The notes beneath the pieces were generated by a model. The model did no database searches and was not told the DNA's origin. It worked only from the letters and a program-made list of their open reading frames with translations. From NCBI GenBank assembly GCA_008711295.1, contig VUYV01000046.1, positions 1,996,759 to 2,060,758 of the forward strand: DNA of 64,000 nt. Direction: 5' to 3'. This stretch comes from Anarhynchus alexandrinus. Its lineage: Eukaryota; Chordata; Aves; Charadriiformes; Charadriidae. A program made the position numbers and the translations under genes. This document shows positions 1 to 12,600 of this stretch, one piece after another; positions within the stretch are counted from its first letter, which is position 1; every line of letters starts with the position of its first letter.

Positions 1-562
1 AAATGCCTGAGAAGTACAAAGTAAGACGAGGGACAAAACTTACAGAAATGAGAGTTGAAATGTCTCCAGCCCTGTGACTTAATTGCCTCTGGATCATAAA
101 ACCTGAAAGTCGGGGCCTGTGTGAAGAGTTGGTCTCCTCTCAGTTCTGAGCAATGCAGTACAAAAAGCTCCTGGGTGTAGAAAGTGGAATTACAATACTG
201 AATGTCCTTTTGCCTAATTCTGGATTTTTACATGGAAATAAAATTCTCTGCTTGCAGGAGCTTAGCTTCCTCATTACGGTAGTTTCTGTATCGTGAATAG
301 GTTGGTAGTTTTCAGTGCCTGCACTGGCAGTAGCAAATATTCTGCTGGAAAGCAGCGTACTGCCTTGTGCACCACTTACAGAAGATGCTTCTGAGTTATT
401 TTTGTAAGCTGAGTGTCACGATGTACGAGGCTCTTGTTGATTTTAAAAAAGTTTTCACTGAGCTCAGTCCAATATTACAGAAACCCTCTCCCACTCATAG
501 TGGTGTTGCTGGTCTGTCTTTGACCTTGAGCTGATATCTCTTTCATTTTTGCTGAATTGCAG

Positions 563-616
563 GGGGAGCCAGGTGCGACAGGTCCTGCTGGGCGTGAGGG
601 GCCACCGGGGAAGGAT
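563..616 (+). CDS. COL22A1: COL22A1 exon (54 bp, Gly-X-Y x6)
   Basis: The exon encodes [18 protein letters not shown], six perfect Gly-X-Y triplets in the classic 54-bp fibrillar-type exon unit. The acceptor is ...gaattgcag and the donor is gtaagt. The upstream stretch 1-562 is intron with nothing else recognisable, and the following intron (617-1654) also shows no other feature. Confidence 0.93.
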
Positions 617-3600
617 GTAAGTGTACCACTTTGAGCAGAAACTAATGTCCTTCTGTCTGACAAATGAAGACTTTAATTCACGGCGACCCTGACCTAAAAC
701 AACTGCAGAAATTGCAATAAAGGCTGAATTACCGCAGCAGTGCACGGGGAACGATTTGTGCAAAGATCATTAGGGTAACAAAGAATTTGAGGCCCTTTGT
801 CACTGCTCAGCTGCTGACACTTAAATGTCAGCTGTGTCTTTGGAAAAGCAGAGAAAGCTGCACTGTTTGAATCCCAGGCTGTGCTGCGTCGCCGTGGACC
901 TGTTTTGCGCCACCCCTCTCCGAGCAGCGCTTCATTCCGCAGGTCCCGCTGGACCAGGTTCTGTCACGCTTCCTCTGCAAAAGCTGTACCTCACTGCGCG
1001 CGTAGCTCCTCGGAAATCTATGAAATACCTATGGAATAAGACGCTGCTGCTGAAAGGAAAGAGAGATGGTACAGAACAGATCCCCTGGCATTATCAGTGT
1101 CAAATGCAGTCACATAACGAAGTCCTGGGAGAGCGCAGCTGACGAGGGATCCTGCAGCAGCTGCTGAGCGGTGTACCAAGCGGCTGATGTGCCATTGCCA
1201 TGGGACTCGGGGAAGTGGTTTCTCATTTGCACCCCCTTGTATCACTGGGAAACTGTTGTGCTGTAAATGGTACCCTACAAAGTAAAATGGAAGGTAGACC
1301 TAGGGGAACCCCTCAGAGAAGATAGAAGTAGGTCTTACGCCTCCCTCGAGAGAACAGAGCAGTCAAGTTTTGAGAAACACCGGAGAATCTCTGTCCCTGA
1401 GAAATCCAGCTTTAAGATAACCTGATAATAATGGTCTCTGCCTGTAATCAGACTGCATTTAGTGATAGAATTTTAAAATTCAAAAGGTTGGTCTTCCTCA
1501 TACATAACTGAAAACGGGTAATGACACTTTTCTTCAATGCTGTTTCCCTCTAATACGTGAACAGCCTAATTTAGTAGGAACATTTTTAAATGCCTGTTTG
1601 CTTGCCGTCATGTCAGATCTTTCCCTCTCACTAGAATACTTTTCTTCATTTCAGGGTGAAACAGGTCCCATAGGACCACAGGGCCCTCGAGGACTCAGAG
1701 GGCAGCCGGTGAGTTTTCTCTCCTGACAAACCATTTCTGGAGGTACATTGTGCATAGTGGGAACGTCCTGCAGTCCAGAACCCCAGTTTGGAAGAACCGT
1801 CTTAAGCAAGACTCAAGTGATGTTTGATTAAAACACTTTGCATAATTTGAGAAAGACAAATCAGAATTATATTGCTAGAAACTGATGAAGCCTTATAATA
1901 GTGCAATGGAGTGATGGTTGCTGACCTGGTGGGAAGAGTTTAATGGATTCTGACAGGACTGAAGTGTCAGAAGGGCTCGTATTCCAGTCCTGCCTCTGGC
2001 ATCTCACTCACTTCTCACATGCCCTCTGTTTTCAAAAGTAGACACTATTTGCGGGTGCCCAGTTTGAGATATGTGGGGTCCAGTTGTGATACTATTAATT
2101 CTTGTCACGATCCCTGTAATTTCTTCTGAAAAAAAAAAAGCATAATTTTAAGAGAAGTTTTGCTTAATTGAACACATATAGAGTTGTATTACAACTTCAG
2201 TAGAGAAATGGCAATTTAGTTGACATTTCAGAAAGTGTCATTTGGGATCGCTGAGAAATTACTTTTATTAAATTCATGGGTTTTTCAATTCTCTCTTAAA
2301 AATCAACCCTTTCCAAATTTGAATGCAGGTCTCTGTTGCTGAACCTGGGCACATCTTTAATATGTTGCAATGAGTGATTTCTTTTCCTAGACCTGCTAGT
2401 GAAACAGATTCTACAACATGTTCCATAATCAGGGCAAAATGCTGATTCAGCCAGCAATGCCAGGAGCTGGAGCGGCAGGTCCCTTGGAACTGGGAGGGTA
2501 GAGGTTTAAATTAGATGGCAGCAACATATGGAGAGCTCCTGTGTCTACCTTGTAATTTATCTCATTATTCCTGTACTGCTGGCATCACTCACTAACGTGT
2601 CGTGCCCCTGCATAACGCTAGCAATGAATAAAAAGATTTGAGGAGACAGAAATTATCATAACTCCAGGCCATGTTCTTCTTTGGAGAAGAGATACTTGGG
2701 GTTTTGTATGTTGGAGGGCAAAATATCAGCTTCTCTTGTTCTTCCTCTGCTTTGTTTCTTCTCTAATAAGGAGCATGAGGCATGATTTTGAATATTGCCA
2801 TTAAAAGGGCTGGTCTTTATGGTCAACTCCAATGCAGGGAAAAAAAAACCTCTGCATGGTGAGTTCGGAGGAGAGAGGTGTGGGGTGTAGCTTTTAAACT
2901 CTCCGAACTTTAGTCAATATAGATGGTCAGCTCAGCAACTTTGATAAGGAATGGTGACAAATAGGTCCTTCTAAAGGGCGATTTGGCTCACTTCAAGTTC
3001 TTTGGTGTCAAGCAAGTATCAAATGCCTCAAGGCTTTAGAACAAGTGTTTCTCTCCATTCCCCAAAAAAGGGGAAGCCTGAGTTAATTAAAAAGTTGATG
3101 CCTGGCCTCTGGGCTCTGATTCAGACGATAGCCCTGAGAAGAGGATGGTAGGCAGTAATTTGCAGGACTTACCTCAGTCGCTGGAGAGAGGGAGTTTCTA
3201 AATCAGGAAGGTGCGGGGGGATCTGGAGATATCTGTTGGGCTAGTGCAGAGCACTTTAACATTGTTCAGTGAGTTGCCAAGAGGTGCTTCAAACATGTGT
3301 TAAAGAGGCTTGCCTAAACACTAGTAACCTGGAGATGCTGTAGTAGGTGGCTCCATCCATACAGGAGGATGCTGTGTATGATAGGGATAAGGGAGAAGAA
3401 ATGAAGGAGGAGAAGGAGTGCTGGTTAGGACCTCTTCAGACTAGGGGATATGGCTCCACATCCCTCAATTTTTGTCCTGAGATGGGGTCAGCCATGCAAC
3501 CAGAGATGCAGAAATTGTGGGGTCAATTGAAAAGAAGAGATCCTTACTGTGTAGTCTACCAAGAGAGGAGGTTGGACAAAGCTAAAGGAATCCCTGCTGG

Positions 3601-6600
3601 TGTAGCAGTAAGTGAATATTTTTAACTGTGGTATATGTTATTTTCTTTTTGACATAGGGCAAGAATGGATCACCTGGATCTGCAGGAGAACCTGGCCCAG
3701 CAGGTAACCCAGTAAGTACCACAAAGGGAAGCTCATGCAGAAAGCAGTTATGTCAAGGAGAGGTGATTGATGAAGTATAGATGGAGTGGATTATGTGTAG
3801 CTGCTTACCATTCCTGAAGTTGCCATGTCTGAAGATCAGTGGTCTGAAAATCACTGGCTGGCCACGGCATCTGAGAAGATTTGGCTGCGTTCCGGGAATT
3901 GAGCTGCTAGCTGGGTCATCATTTTTCCCAGCAAAAGTTAAGTGTTCACAGAAAAAGGAAATGATTGATTACCCGGTATGGAAAAAAGATTGGCATACCT
4001 CATCTTCACCAGTAGATTTAATTTTGCCAAGCAGAGACTGTGCAGCCAGTAGAGAGCTGTCACAAGGAAGGGGAGAGGGCCTCGGGGAGTTGGCAGGCTG
4101 CCATGGAGGAGTAGCAGCAGCAGAAAAATCCTCCCCAGGCACTCGGGGAGGGAGCAGACAGTGGGCAGTAAACCAAGATCACGAAGCAGAATGAAACCCC
4201 CCTGAGGCCATCCTGTGTGGAAGAACAGCATGGTAATGAAACGCTGCAAGGAGGGCAGTGAGGAGGATTTTATTTCTCTGTTCTGCTGCTGAAAACTGTT
4301 CAGGATTCAGCAAATCCATGCAAATGTGTCCAGTAACATCTATTGAAATGCAGGGCTTTTCCCTCTGTTTGTCCACCTAGACATTACAGCTTGCTGGGCT
4401 GGTAGATTCGGAGAGAAACAAAGGCATAGCAGGAGGAGTCTGAAAAATTGCAGCAGGACTTCACTCTTCTTTGTGGCCCTTGCAATGCCTTAAAGCAACC
4501 TCAGCCTCGCCACAGACTCGTGCCCTGAGCACGCAGTGCGTTGCTGCAGGGATGTCTCCTCCTAAGCGGTCGCAGAGAAGCAAGCAACACCTTTCTGCAT
4601 GGGGAGGTGATAACTCACAGGTTACAGGGGCGGTGCAGTCTCGCAGCCTTTCTGCAGCCAAGAATTAGTGCCACCGCTTTTTCCTCCTTGACACAACTTC
4701 TTCTTACCTCCCTGGGACAACTGCCATTGCTTCTTAACCCGTGGATCCCCACTGTTGCCTTTTCAGCCTTCATTTCTTCTTCTCATCACCGCTGTTCCCA
4801 ATTCCTATTACTGCTTTTTGGCTTTCTGAGGCTTCACCAGGACACCGTGTCTTTGGGATGCCCTGTGAGTGCCAAATGAGGGTTATTTTTCAATCGTCAT
4901 CATGCTATCACATTACCTAGACAGTCGGCCAGTGACCCAGGGACTCACCAGCAGCTTCCTGCACAAACACAGAACTACAGCAGTCTCTGCTCCAAAGGAT
5001 TTACAGTCCAAAAATATCATAAGAGATTGAAAAAGGATAAAGTCAGATGGATGAGGAAGAGGAAACAATGAGACAGTGTTGGTCAGCAGAACAGACAGTC
5101 ATCTCATCAGTACCCTTCTCTGTCATTAAAATGAATTCTCTCCCTTTCACAGAGGTTATTATGGGAAGCATTTCCACATGCTGCACACAAACCCATTTAT
5201 TCCCAGCTTGTCTGGAAATGCACTGATTTCCTTCATAATGTGCTGTGACAAGTCAAGACATTATATTTCTATTTTGAAAAAAAGGAGAAGCAAGAAAGGT
5301 TATCGTGGCAATAAGGGTTTCTTTTCCACCTTCACCATTGCTGCCTTGTAATCACATGGTAAAACCTGCCAGGAGCCTTCTCCTTGTGCATCTGCCGTGT
5401 GCCAGTGCCCACCCCATTTCGTGGTGCTCATGCTTAATCCTGCACACAGCAACACAGCCCAGCCCCAGAAATCCCAGGGGCTGGTGGATTACCCAAAAGC
5501 CACACTTTTTGTGCCTGTCAGGTTTGTTGGTGCTCACTTTACACAAGATGGGCTTAAAATAAAGACAAGGTTTACTCTAAGAAGAAAAAGGGATATGTTC
5601 TGAATTAGAAGGTAGGGGACAAAGTTGTGAAAGAAAAGTTTAAAAGAAGAGTAAAAAAATTATCAGAAGTGTACATGAAATGTCTCTGTATTATAAACTG
5701 CTATTTAAGCTGCCCTGATCTGTAAGAAAAAGGGATAGTTTGGCAGAATATCACAAGAGGTAAGTAAAAGGCAGACATTTTTTTTAAATTGAACCTGGAA
5801 ATAAAGGCGAAAGAGCAACTCAGTAGCTGTCTGTTGATTGTATTCTCATATTTGAGCAGTATGACCGTCTGCACTGTTTCCCTGTCGTCGCACATCACAG
5901 CGTTTCCACTCTGCAGCATCCCCTTATAAACCACGCAGCGCCAGAATAGCCACTGAACATACCTCCTGTCACTTCCATAATTGTCACTTCCTTTTCATCT
6001 TCTCACGGGAACCCCACATAACTTATTAATAATGCAAGCATGGTGTTTGCAATCTGCTTTTCTGAGTGACTTTGTTCTTCCTTTCCCTGTCAGTTTTGAG
6101 AGTCCTGCTGCGACAGTGAAATTTTCCAGTTCCAATGTATCTGTAAATGCATGCTCTGGAAAAAGAGATGTTGGAGAAAGGGCTGCTAGTGTCTCTTTCA
6201 TTTCTGTCCTAAGGGTCCTAAAGGAAATAAAGGAGAAAACGGCAGCCCGGGACTCCCTGGCTTCATAGGACCCCGAGGACCACCTGTAAGTATGTCTGGG
6301 GATGGATTAGACCCGCTAATTGCCTGCTTTTAAATGTTGGACTGATGAAGGTGGAACGTAGTCATCTGTAATTGGGTAAAAAACATAGGCAGGAGATCTC
6401 ACAGATCAAGAAACCAAACTCTTTATTTCTAAAGGATACTGGGATGCAAAAATAGCATTTTTCTTATGGACGAACATCCTTAATCTCATTTACTGAGCTG
6501 GTCCCTGTTGGTCAGCCCTGATAATGTGTGCATTAATCGGGCCGGTTCAATAGTCTTCTTAATATGGTTATGGGGTATTTAAGTTACTCAGACTATATCT

Positions 6601-9600
6601 CTGCGTGAACCCCAGAAGGGCTAAATAGGGAAATTTTAAGTGCTGATAATAATACAGATATTTCTGATATTTGCTGTTACAAGGAAAATTCCTTTGTTAC
6701 CAGTAACAGAGGTACATTGCAATTAAAGCATTCATATATCTCCCAAAGTGATCTAAAATAATACCTATATGTGTGAAAATATCACAGCCTTGAAATCCAG
6801 TATCTTTAGCCCTTCCAAGACAAGTAAAATACGTTACATTCCACTGGAAGGATGGAGAAGGTAAATGTTAGGAAAATATTTTTGTTTCTAGCTCTGTTGT
6901 GATTTAAAGTGAGATTTAAAAGGTTTTCATGTGAATCTAGCAGAGCTGAATTGTCCACAGGATGATTTTTTTTTTCTTTTTTTTNGAGAGTTTTGTGATG
7001 AAAAGAGGAGAAAGAAATATTTCTTCAGAAAATTAATTTAAAGCAGCAAACGTGGCGGCCACTTAAAACTGAAGTGGCCCTAAGGAATACTTGAGTGAGT
7101 CTGATGCTGCCTAATTTGGAGCTGATGTGATCACACATCTGTGATTAGTTACATTGCTCATGCTTACGTGGATGTATGCTAGCACTGTCAAAGTTGTTAT
7201 AGGTGTTTCCAGGTTATGGGAAAAATACCACCTGCATGCATACGTTATAGATATGATCATGTGTGCGGATTGTAAATGGACTATAAAGATGAATCTTTAC
7301 ATTCACAATATGGGAAAGTGGGCAGAATTTTAACAATATCTAGTTTAATGTTTGCTTTGTTTTATCGGTGCACTTCAGGACTGCAGTGACTGTTTTGTCA
7401 CTGAAATACTAAAATGCAAAGATTGTCTTGCCTAATTATCACACTATAAATACAGAGTATAGAAAAAAAAATCCTAATAGGGTGCTTGCTTAAACTGAGG
7501 TTATTTGATATAGTTCTGAAATACAGGCAAGCTTTCAGGCTCAAACTTGCTTTATCACTGGTTCTGTATCCATTATCTCTGCTGGTGTAATACAAGATGG
7601 TACCTCTACTTACAGAATTTTACATTCCTTACATTATCGCCTGTTATGGCAATAGCACTGGCACAGATTAAGCTAAGATAGGCCAAGTAAAGTGTACAAA
7701 GCTTTTTGAAACGTTTGTAAGAAAAAGGAATAAAATGTACTGAAAGCAGGAACACACTTTCAATGAAACATCTGCTCTGATCTCATCTGGTTGGGTAGAA
7801 ATTACTTCCATTTATTTACAAACATTTACACGGTATGCAGCTTCACTAAAAAATGCTTTATAAATAGTAGGATGTGTCTTTCCAGGAATGACCTATAGCA
7901 GTAGGATAAGGATAAATCATCCAAACATGCTGCTGTGTAGCAGAGAACTTGTGGTCTAAACAGAAAACAAGACTCGTGGTTATCACGTAGGGTCTTTCTT
8001 CCAACTCCTTGCAGTGTTGTTCTAAATTCACTCTCTGTATCTCTCAGGGAGAACCAGGAGAGAAAGGTCCTCCCGGAAAAGTGGTAAGTTAAATTCCCAG
8101 TTGTTTCAAAGTGGGGCTGGTGTCTTGGGGAAAAAAACCATCAAGGATGCTACCTGGGTTGCAACAAATTGATTTTTTTCTTGAATTGTTGATATTTGTG
8201 AGCAAACAGGGAGCTCTCAGGAATCTGTGGGACTGACAAGGAAATAAATTTTCCCGAGGTCACAAGAATCATGCTCGCAAAGGTGTGCACTTGATGATTT
8301 ACTGTTATTATGGATAGCTCTTTCATACTCACCCATATTTTTTTGCAGGGTGCACCAGGGAAACCAGGTGAAATGGGCTCCAAAGGAGAGAGGGTAGGTT
8401 GGAGAATATTATTAGTTGTTTCGTTACCTTGAAATAAAGAAAGCTATTTTGAGTTAGGGGCTGAGGGAAGGGTCATTCAAGAGTGAAATGTGGCCTGTAG
8501 AGATCTGCTCTACTCCCCACCCTCCCAGCCCTCTCTTTAATCATTCTCCGTCAGTAATAATTTGTGGATCATTTGTAATGCACCAGATGTTGTACTCAGC
8601 AACTTTGCCAGCTCAGCTGTTTGCATTTCGCTGTGCTCGGAAATCAGAAGTTTGCCTCTTGTTTTGTGGTGGTAATGTCGGCTTTTTTTTGCTTAGGGAG
8701 AGCCTGGCATCAAAGGCGAAAAAGGTCCTCAAGGAGAAAAGGGCCCTCCAGGTGATCCTGGGATACCTGGTCATAAAGGCCATCCAGGACTGATGGGTCC
8801 CCATGGACCCCCAGGAGACACCGGGCAAGTTGGACCTCCCGGTCCTCCAGGACAGCCAGGATTTCCAGGACCAAGGGTAAGATTGCCAGAGAAGGGCTTT
8901 GTACAGTAATTTTACTGCCACGGTGTGTGATCCAAAAAGTACCTAAGACAACAGTAAGGCTGACAGAAACCAGAGGAAGTGTGTGTTATAATGGGGAGGC
9001 AGCGTTTTTATCTCCTGTCCCTTGATAAAGAAAAAGGAGAGCCAGAGCACATCTCAAGGAAGTGTTGTGGGGGTGTTGGATTGAACTTCAGGAGAGCTGA
9101 GCAATCCAAACCTATAGCCAGGGCAGTCAGTCCTTGACACCTTATACCCCTAAAAGCCTAAATCAGGTCATGTGACTATGGCCATGGGTCTGGAGTCTGA
9201 AAAAGCTTCTTTCTATTAGGGTGTTAATGCGTAGCATTTCATACAGAGGTCTTACGCCTTCTGCTGCTGCTGGTTGTTATGAGAGACAAAATGCTGAGCT
9301 GTGGAAAGGTCACTGCTCTATTCCTGGAAATCCTGGAGTAAGCTCATCAGAATTCATGAAATCCTATTTTTGTTTAATATTCTCTTTTCTTTTTTATATT
9401 TTTTTCTAACGGGAAACAATCTTGCTACTGAGAGTGCCTGAGGGTAATGTATGTAGAAGAATGAGAAAAACTACCAACACTAGTGAAGCTGCTATGCCCA
9501 TCCTGAGGATGAATTTGAGAGTACCTCAGAGGGGAATAAACAGTGAAATAATCTCTGATGTGAAAGCTGGGTAAATTTTAGACAAAACATTCCTTTGTGT

Positions 9601-12600
9601 GTCTCAATAACATACAGATTTGATGAAATCCAGTAATGATTATGGAGACTTAATGCAACTAATATGGTTAAAACTTGAAAAGATAATTTGTAAGCCTTCA
9701 AAGGACATTCCACAATCATGTTTACTTGCTGGGATATTCACTAACAGCCGTCACAAATGTTTAGTACTTAATGACAATATTGTTTCTTTTGTCACCAGCA
9801 AACACATCTTTTTTTCACGAAAAATTTGTTTGGGAAGAAGGCAGAAAATAGAACAACTCTGTACGTAGAAGCAATGTTGTTAGTTAAAATCGAAATGTCT
9901 CTTAGCTATTTAATAAAATCTGCATTCCTTAATGAAGAGTAACTTCTGATTCAGGAGACCTCACAAGGTTTTTATAAACATAGAGGATACAGACTGCATC
10001 CTTGTGTGTTAACAGGATAGGTGTGAGGGAAAAGCAACACCTTCATGCAAATAGCTCATACACAAAAGAATGCAGTCTTTAGGTTGACCAGAAACATTTT
10101 CAAAACTGGCAGAAATTCAAATAATAATTTTAGCCAAAAAATGATGTGTGTATTCCAAGTGAAACATCTCACTTTATGATTTACAAAGGAAAATGGTTTA
10201 TCTTCCTGGTTGAAAATGTTGGGTTTTTTTTAATATAGCTACATTTTTTCTTTTGAGTTTATGCAAAGACAAAAGTCTGGTTACCCTAAAAGCACTTTTT
10301 TTGTTTTCTTGGAAAGCCACAACCTAAAAAATTCTCCTTCCACCTACCAAAAATACTTCCATCGTTTTTTCATCATCCAGAGTTGCATCATCCAGAGCTG
10401 TTGTTCACATAGCTTTGAGGTTTGACAGGTATTACAGCTGTTCAACAGCAATGTCGCACAAAAGAGCTGAGAGAGGGGATGAAAGATACAGTCCCTTGGA
10501 GGCTGGGCAGGGGACCGAGGCCAGGCAGCCACACCCCGACTCCCTTTGACCGCCTGAAATCAGGCAGAACCTTGTACTCGTTTGGGAGAATGGGTATCAT
10601 ATGCATAAAGTGGCTTCTGTTCCCCAAATAGGGCTTGTTGGCAGGTGATACATCCAGTATGAGTGTTTACAGCAAGTCTAGATACCCACCTTAGGTATCC
10701 CAGAGGCAGGTATGCTTCTCTTATAGAATCATAGAGTGGTTGGAGTTGGAAGGGACCTTAAAGATGATCTGGTTCCAACCCCCCTGCCATAGGCAGGGAC
10801 ACATTCCGCCAGACCAGGCTGCTCAGAGTCCCGTCCAGCCTGGCCTTGAACACCTCCAGGGACACCCACACCTTCTCTGGGCAACCTGTTCCAGTGTCTC
10901 ATCACCCTCAGAGTAAAGAATTTCTCCTAATATCTAATCTAAATCTCCCCTCTCTTTCAACCCCTTGTCCTATCACTACACTCCCTGATAAAGAGTCCCT
11001 CCCCATCTTTCCTGTAGGCCCCTTTGGGACCGGAAGGGGCTATAAGGTCTCCCTGGAGCCTTCTCTTCTCCAGGCTGAACAGCCTCAACTCTCCCAGCCT
11101 GTCCTTATAGGAGAGATGCAAGGAAATATGCAATGCTGAAAAAGGAGGTAGACTTCTGTCACGGTCCACTCCTCGGTGGATGCGTGATGGTTCGTTTCAG
11201 CTGTGATCTCAAAGCGTAAAAAGAAATGGCATCAGGCCCAGGGAGTTATGCTTTCAATCACTTTATTGGTTTTGCCAGTAAAGCGGCTTGCGATAGAAAG
11301 AAGGAAGAATAGGAAAGATGAGGTAAAAAAAAGGGGGGAAAGAGGATTATAGCTACCACCAGGGGTCCACAGGCATCCCGATGGTCCCGAATCCAGAAGG
11401 CGTTCCGCTGCTTCTTCTTCGATCGTCGTGGTCTCTTAGTGGGGAAGATCTTCAGGAATTCAGTTACTGAGGAACCATCTTTTATGCTAGGTAGCACACC
11501 TCGCTCGTCCTTGGACCCACCTCCACTCCACCTCTGTCCCGTGGAAAGATGCCAATCTCCGCCTGTCTGGAGTAAGGCTTCCACGCATGCCCGGAGAGGA
11601 GTGTCTGAGGCGTGGTCAGCTTCGGAGGCGGGTAGCTTCTTACCAGGAGGTGTGTTTTGACATTATAATGACATTATAATGAGGAAAGTTCAACTGAGGT
11701 TCGAGATTACTTCGTCGGTGCTGGCATGCGAATTCATCGATGCTGGCACAGCCATTGCGATCCATCTTGTTCGATAGCAGTTCTCTGCTTTGCTGCTCCA
11801 GTAGAATAGGCTTGTACCAGGTACCGACACTGTTTGTACCTTTGTACCATGGTAACAACACTGCTTGTACCTCATTCCTTTCTCCAAGGTTTCCACATCT
11901 GATAACAACCAGCTCAGCGAGCCACTGCAAACTCATGTCAAGATGTTAGTCCAGGTTTTGGGGCCTAGTCATTGATGACAATGTTGAGACAATACCGATC
12001 TGATCGACTCTTACAACTTCTGACTGTGATTTAGTAGGGCAGAGGATGTCTCCTGATTTGTTTTCTACTACTTCTCCTCTGAGTATATAGGAGGGAGATT
12101 TTCCTTGGGAAGGAGATGGGAACAGTATCCCAACTATGCCGTCTGACCAGGCTCCCTGCTTACGCCGTTGAGCCCATGGCTTGCCAGCAGGTTGGGAATT
12201 GTGGATGTTTTGAGTCCTGTCACATTCTCCTTTCAGGTGGTCCGTGCTGCCCTGTATATGCTCTGGGTGATGAAATGCAACCCACTAAACCCTTTGTGGA
12301 GGGTTGAATTTGCACATCCCCTGGCTGTGATTATGATGTCTTGTTATTACTGCGATTATTACTTTCTAGGGGGAACCCCCATCTCTAGACACTTTGAGAA
12401 GGCTCATCCAAGAGGAGTTAGCCAAGCAGCTAGATGGTAAGTAATCACCAGAAGATAATATTTGAGAGTATGAGAGGTACTTTCCATAGTTGTAGTGGCA
12501 CCTGAACCTCTCCTGCTTATGGACGGCAATGTTGCAACAAGCCTACCTGGAAGGAGTAATGCCTAAAATGAAATGCGCTTAGCAAGCTTTACCATTACAC

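Noticed and set aside
3347..3625. 92-codon frame before the third COL22A1 exon
   Set aside because: It lies inside an intron, is not a Gly-X-Y sequence, has no supporting splice sites, and resembles chance.
3781..4879. Cluster of 65-137-codon frames on both strands in the third intron
   Set aside because: Overlapping frames on both strands, low-complexity composition and no recognisable domain; likely chance.
5981..6268. 95-codon frame overlapping the 72-bp collagen exon
   Set aside because: It runs in a different frame from the collagen exon 6214-6285.
11258..11660. Frames of 73-108 codons within the 11.2-11.7-kb segment
   Set aside because: They fall inside the solo LTR, which is non-coding.
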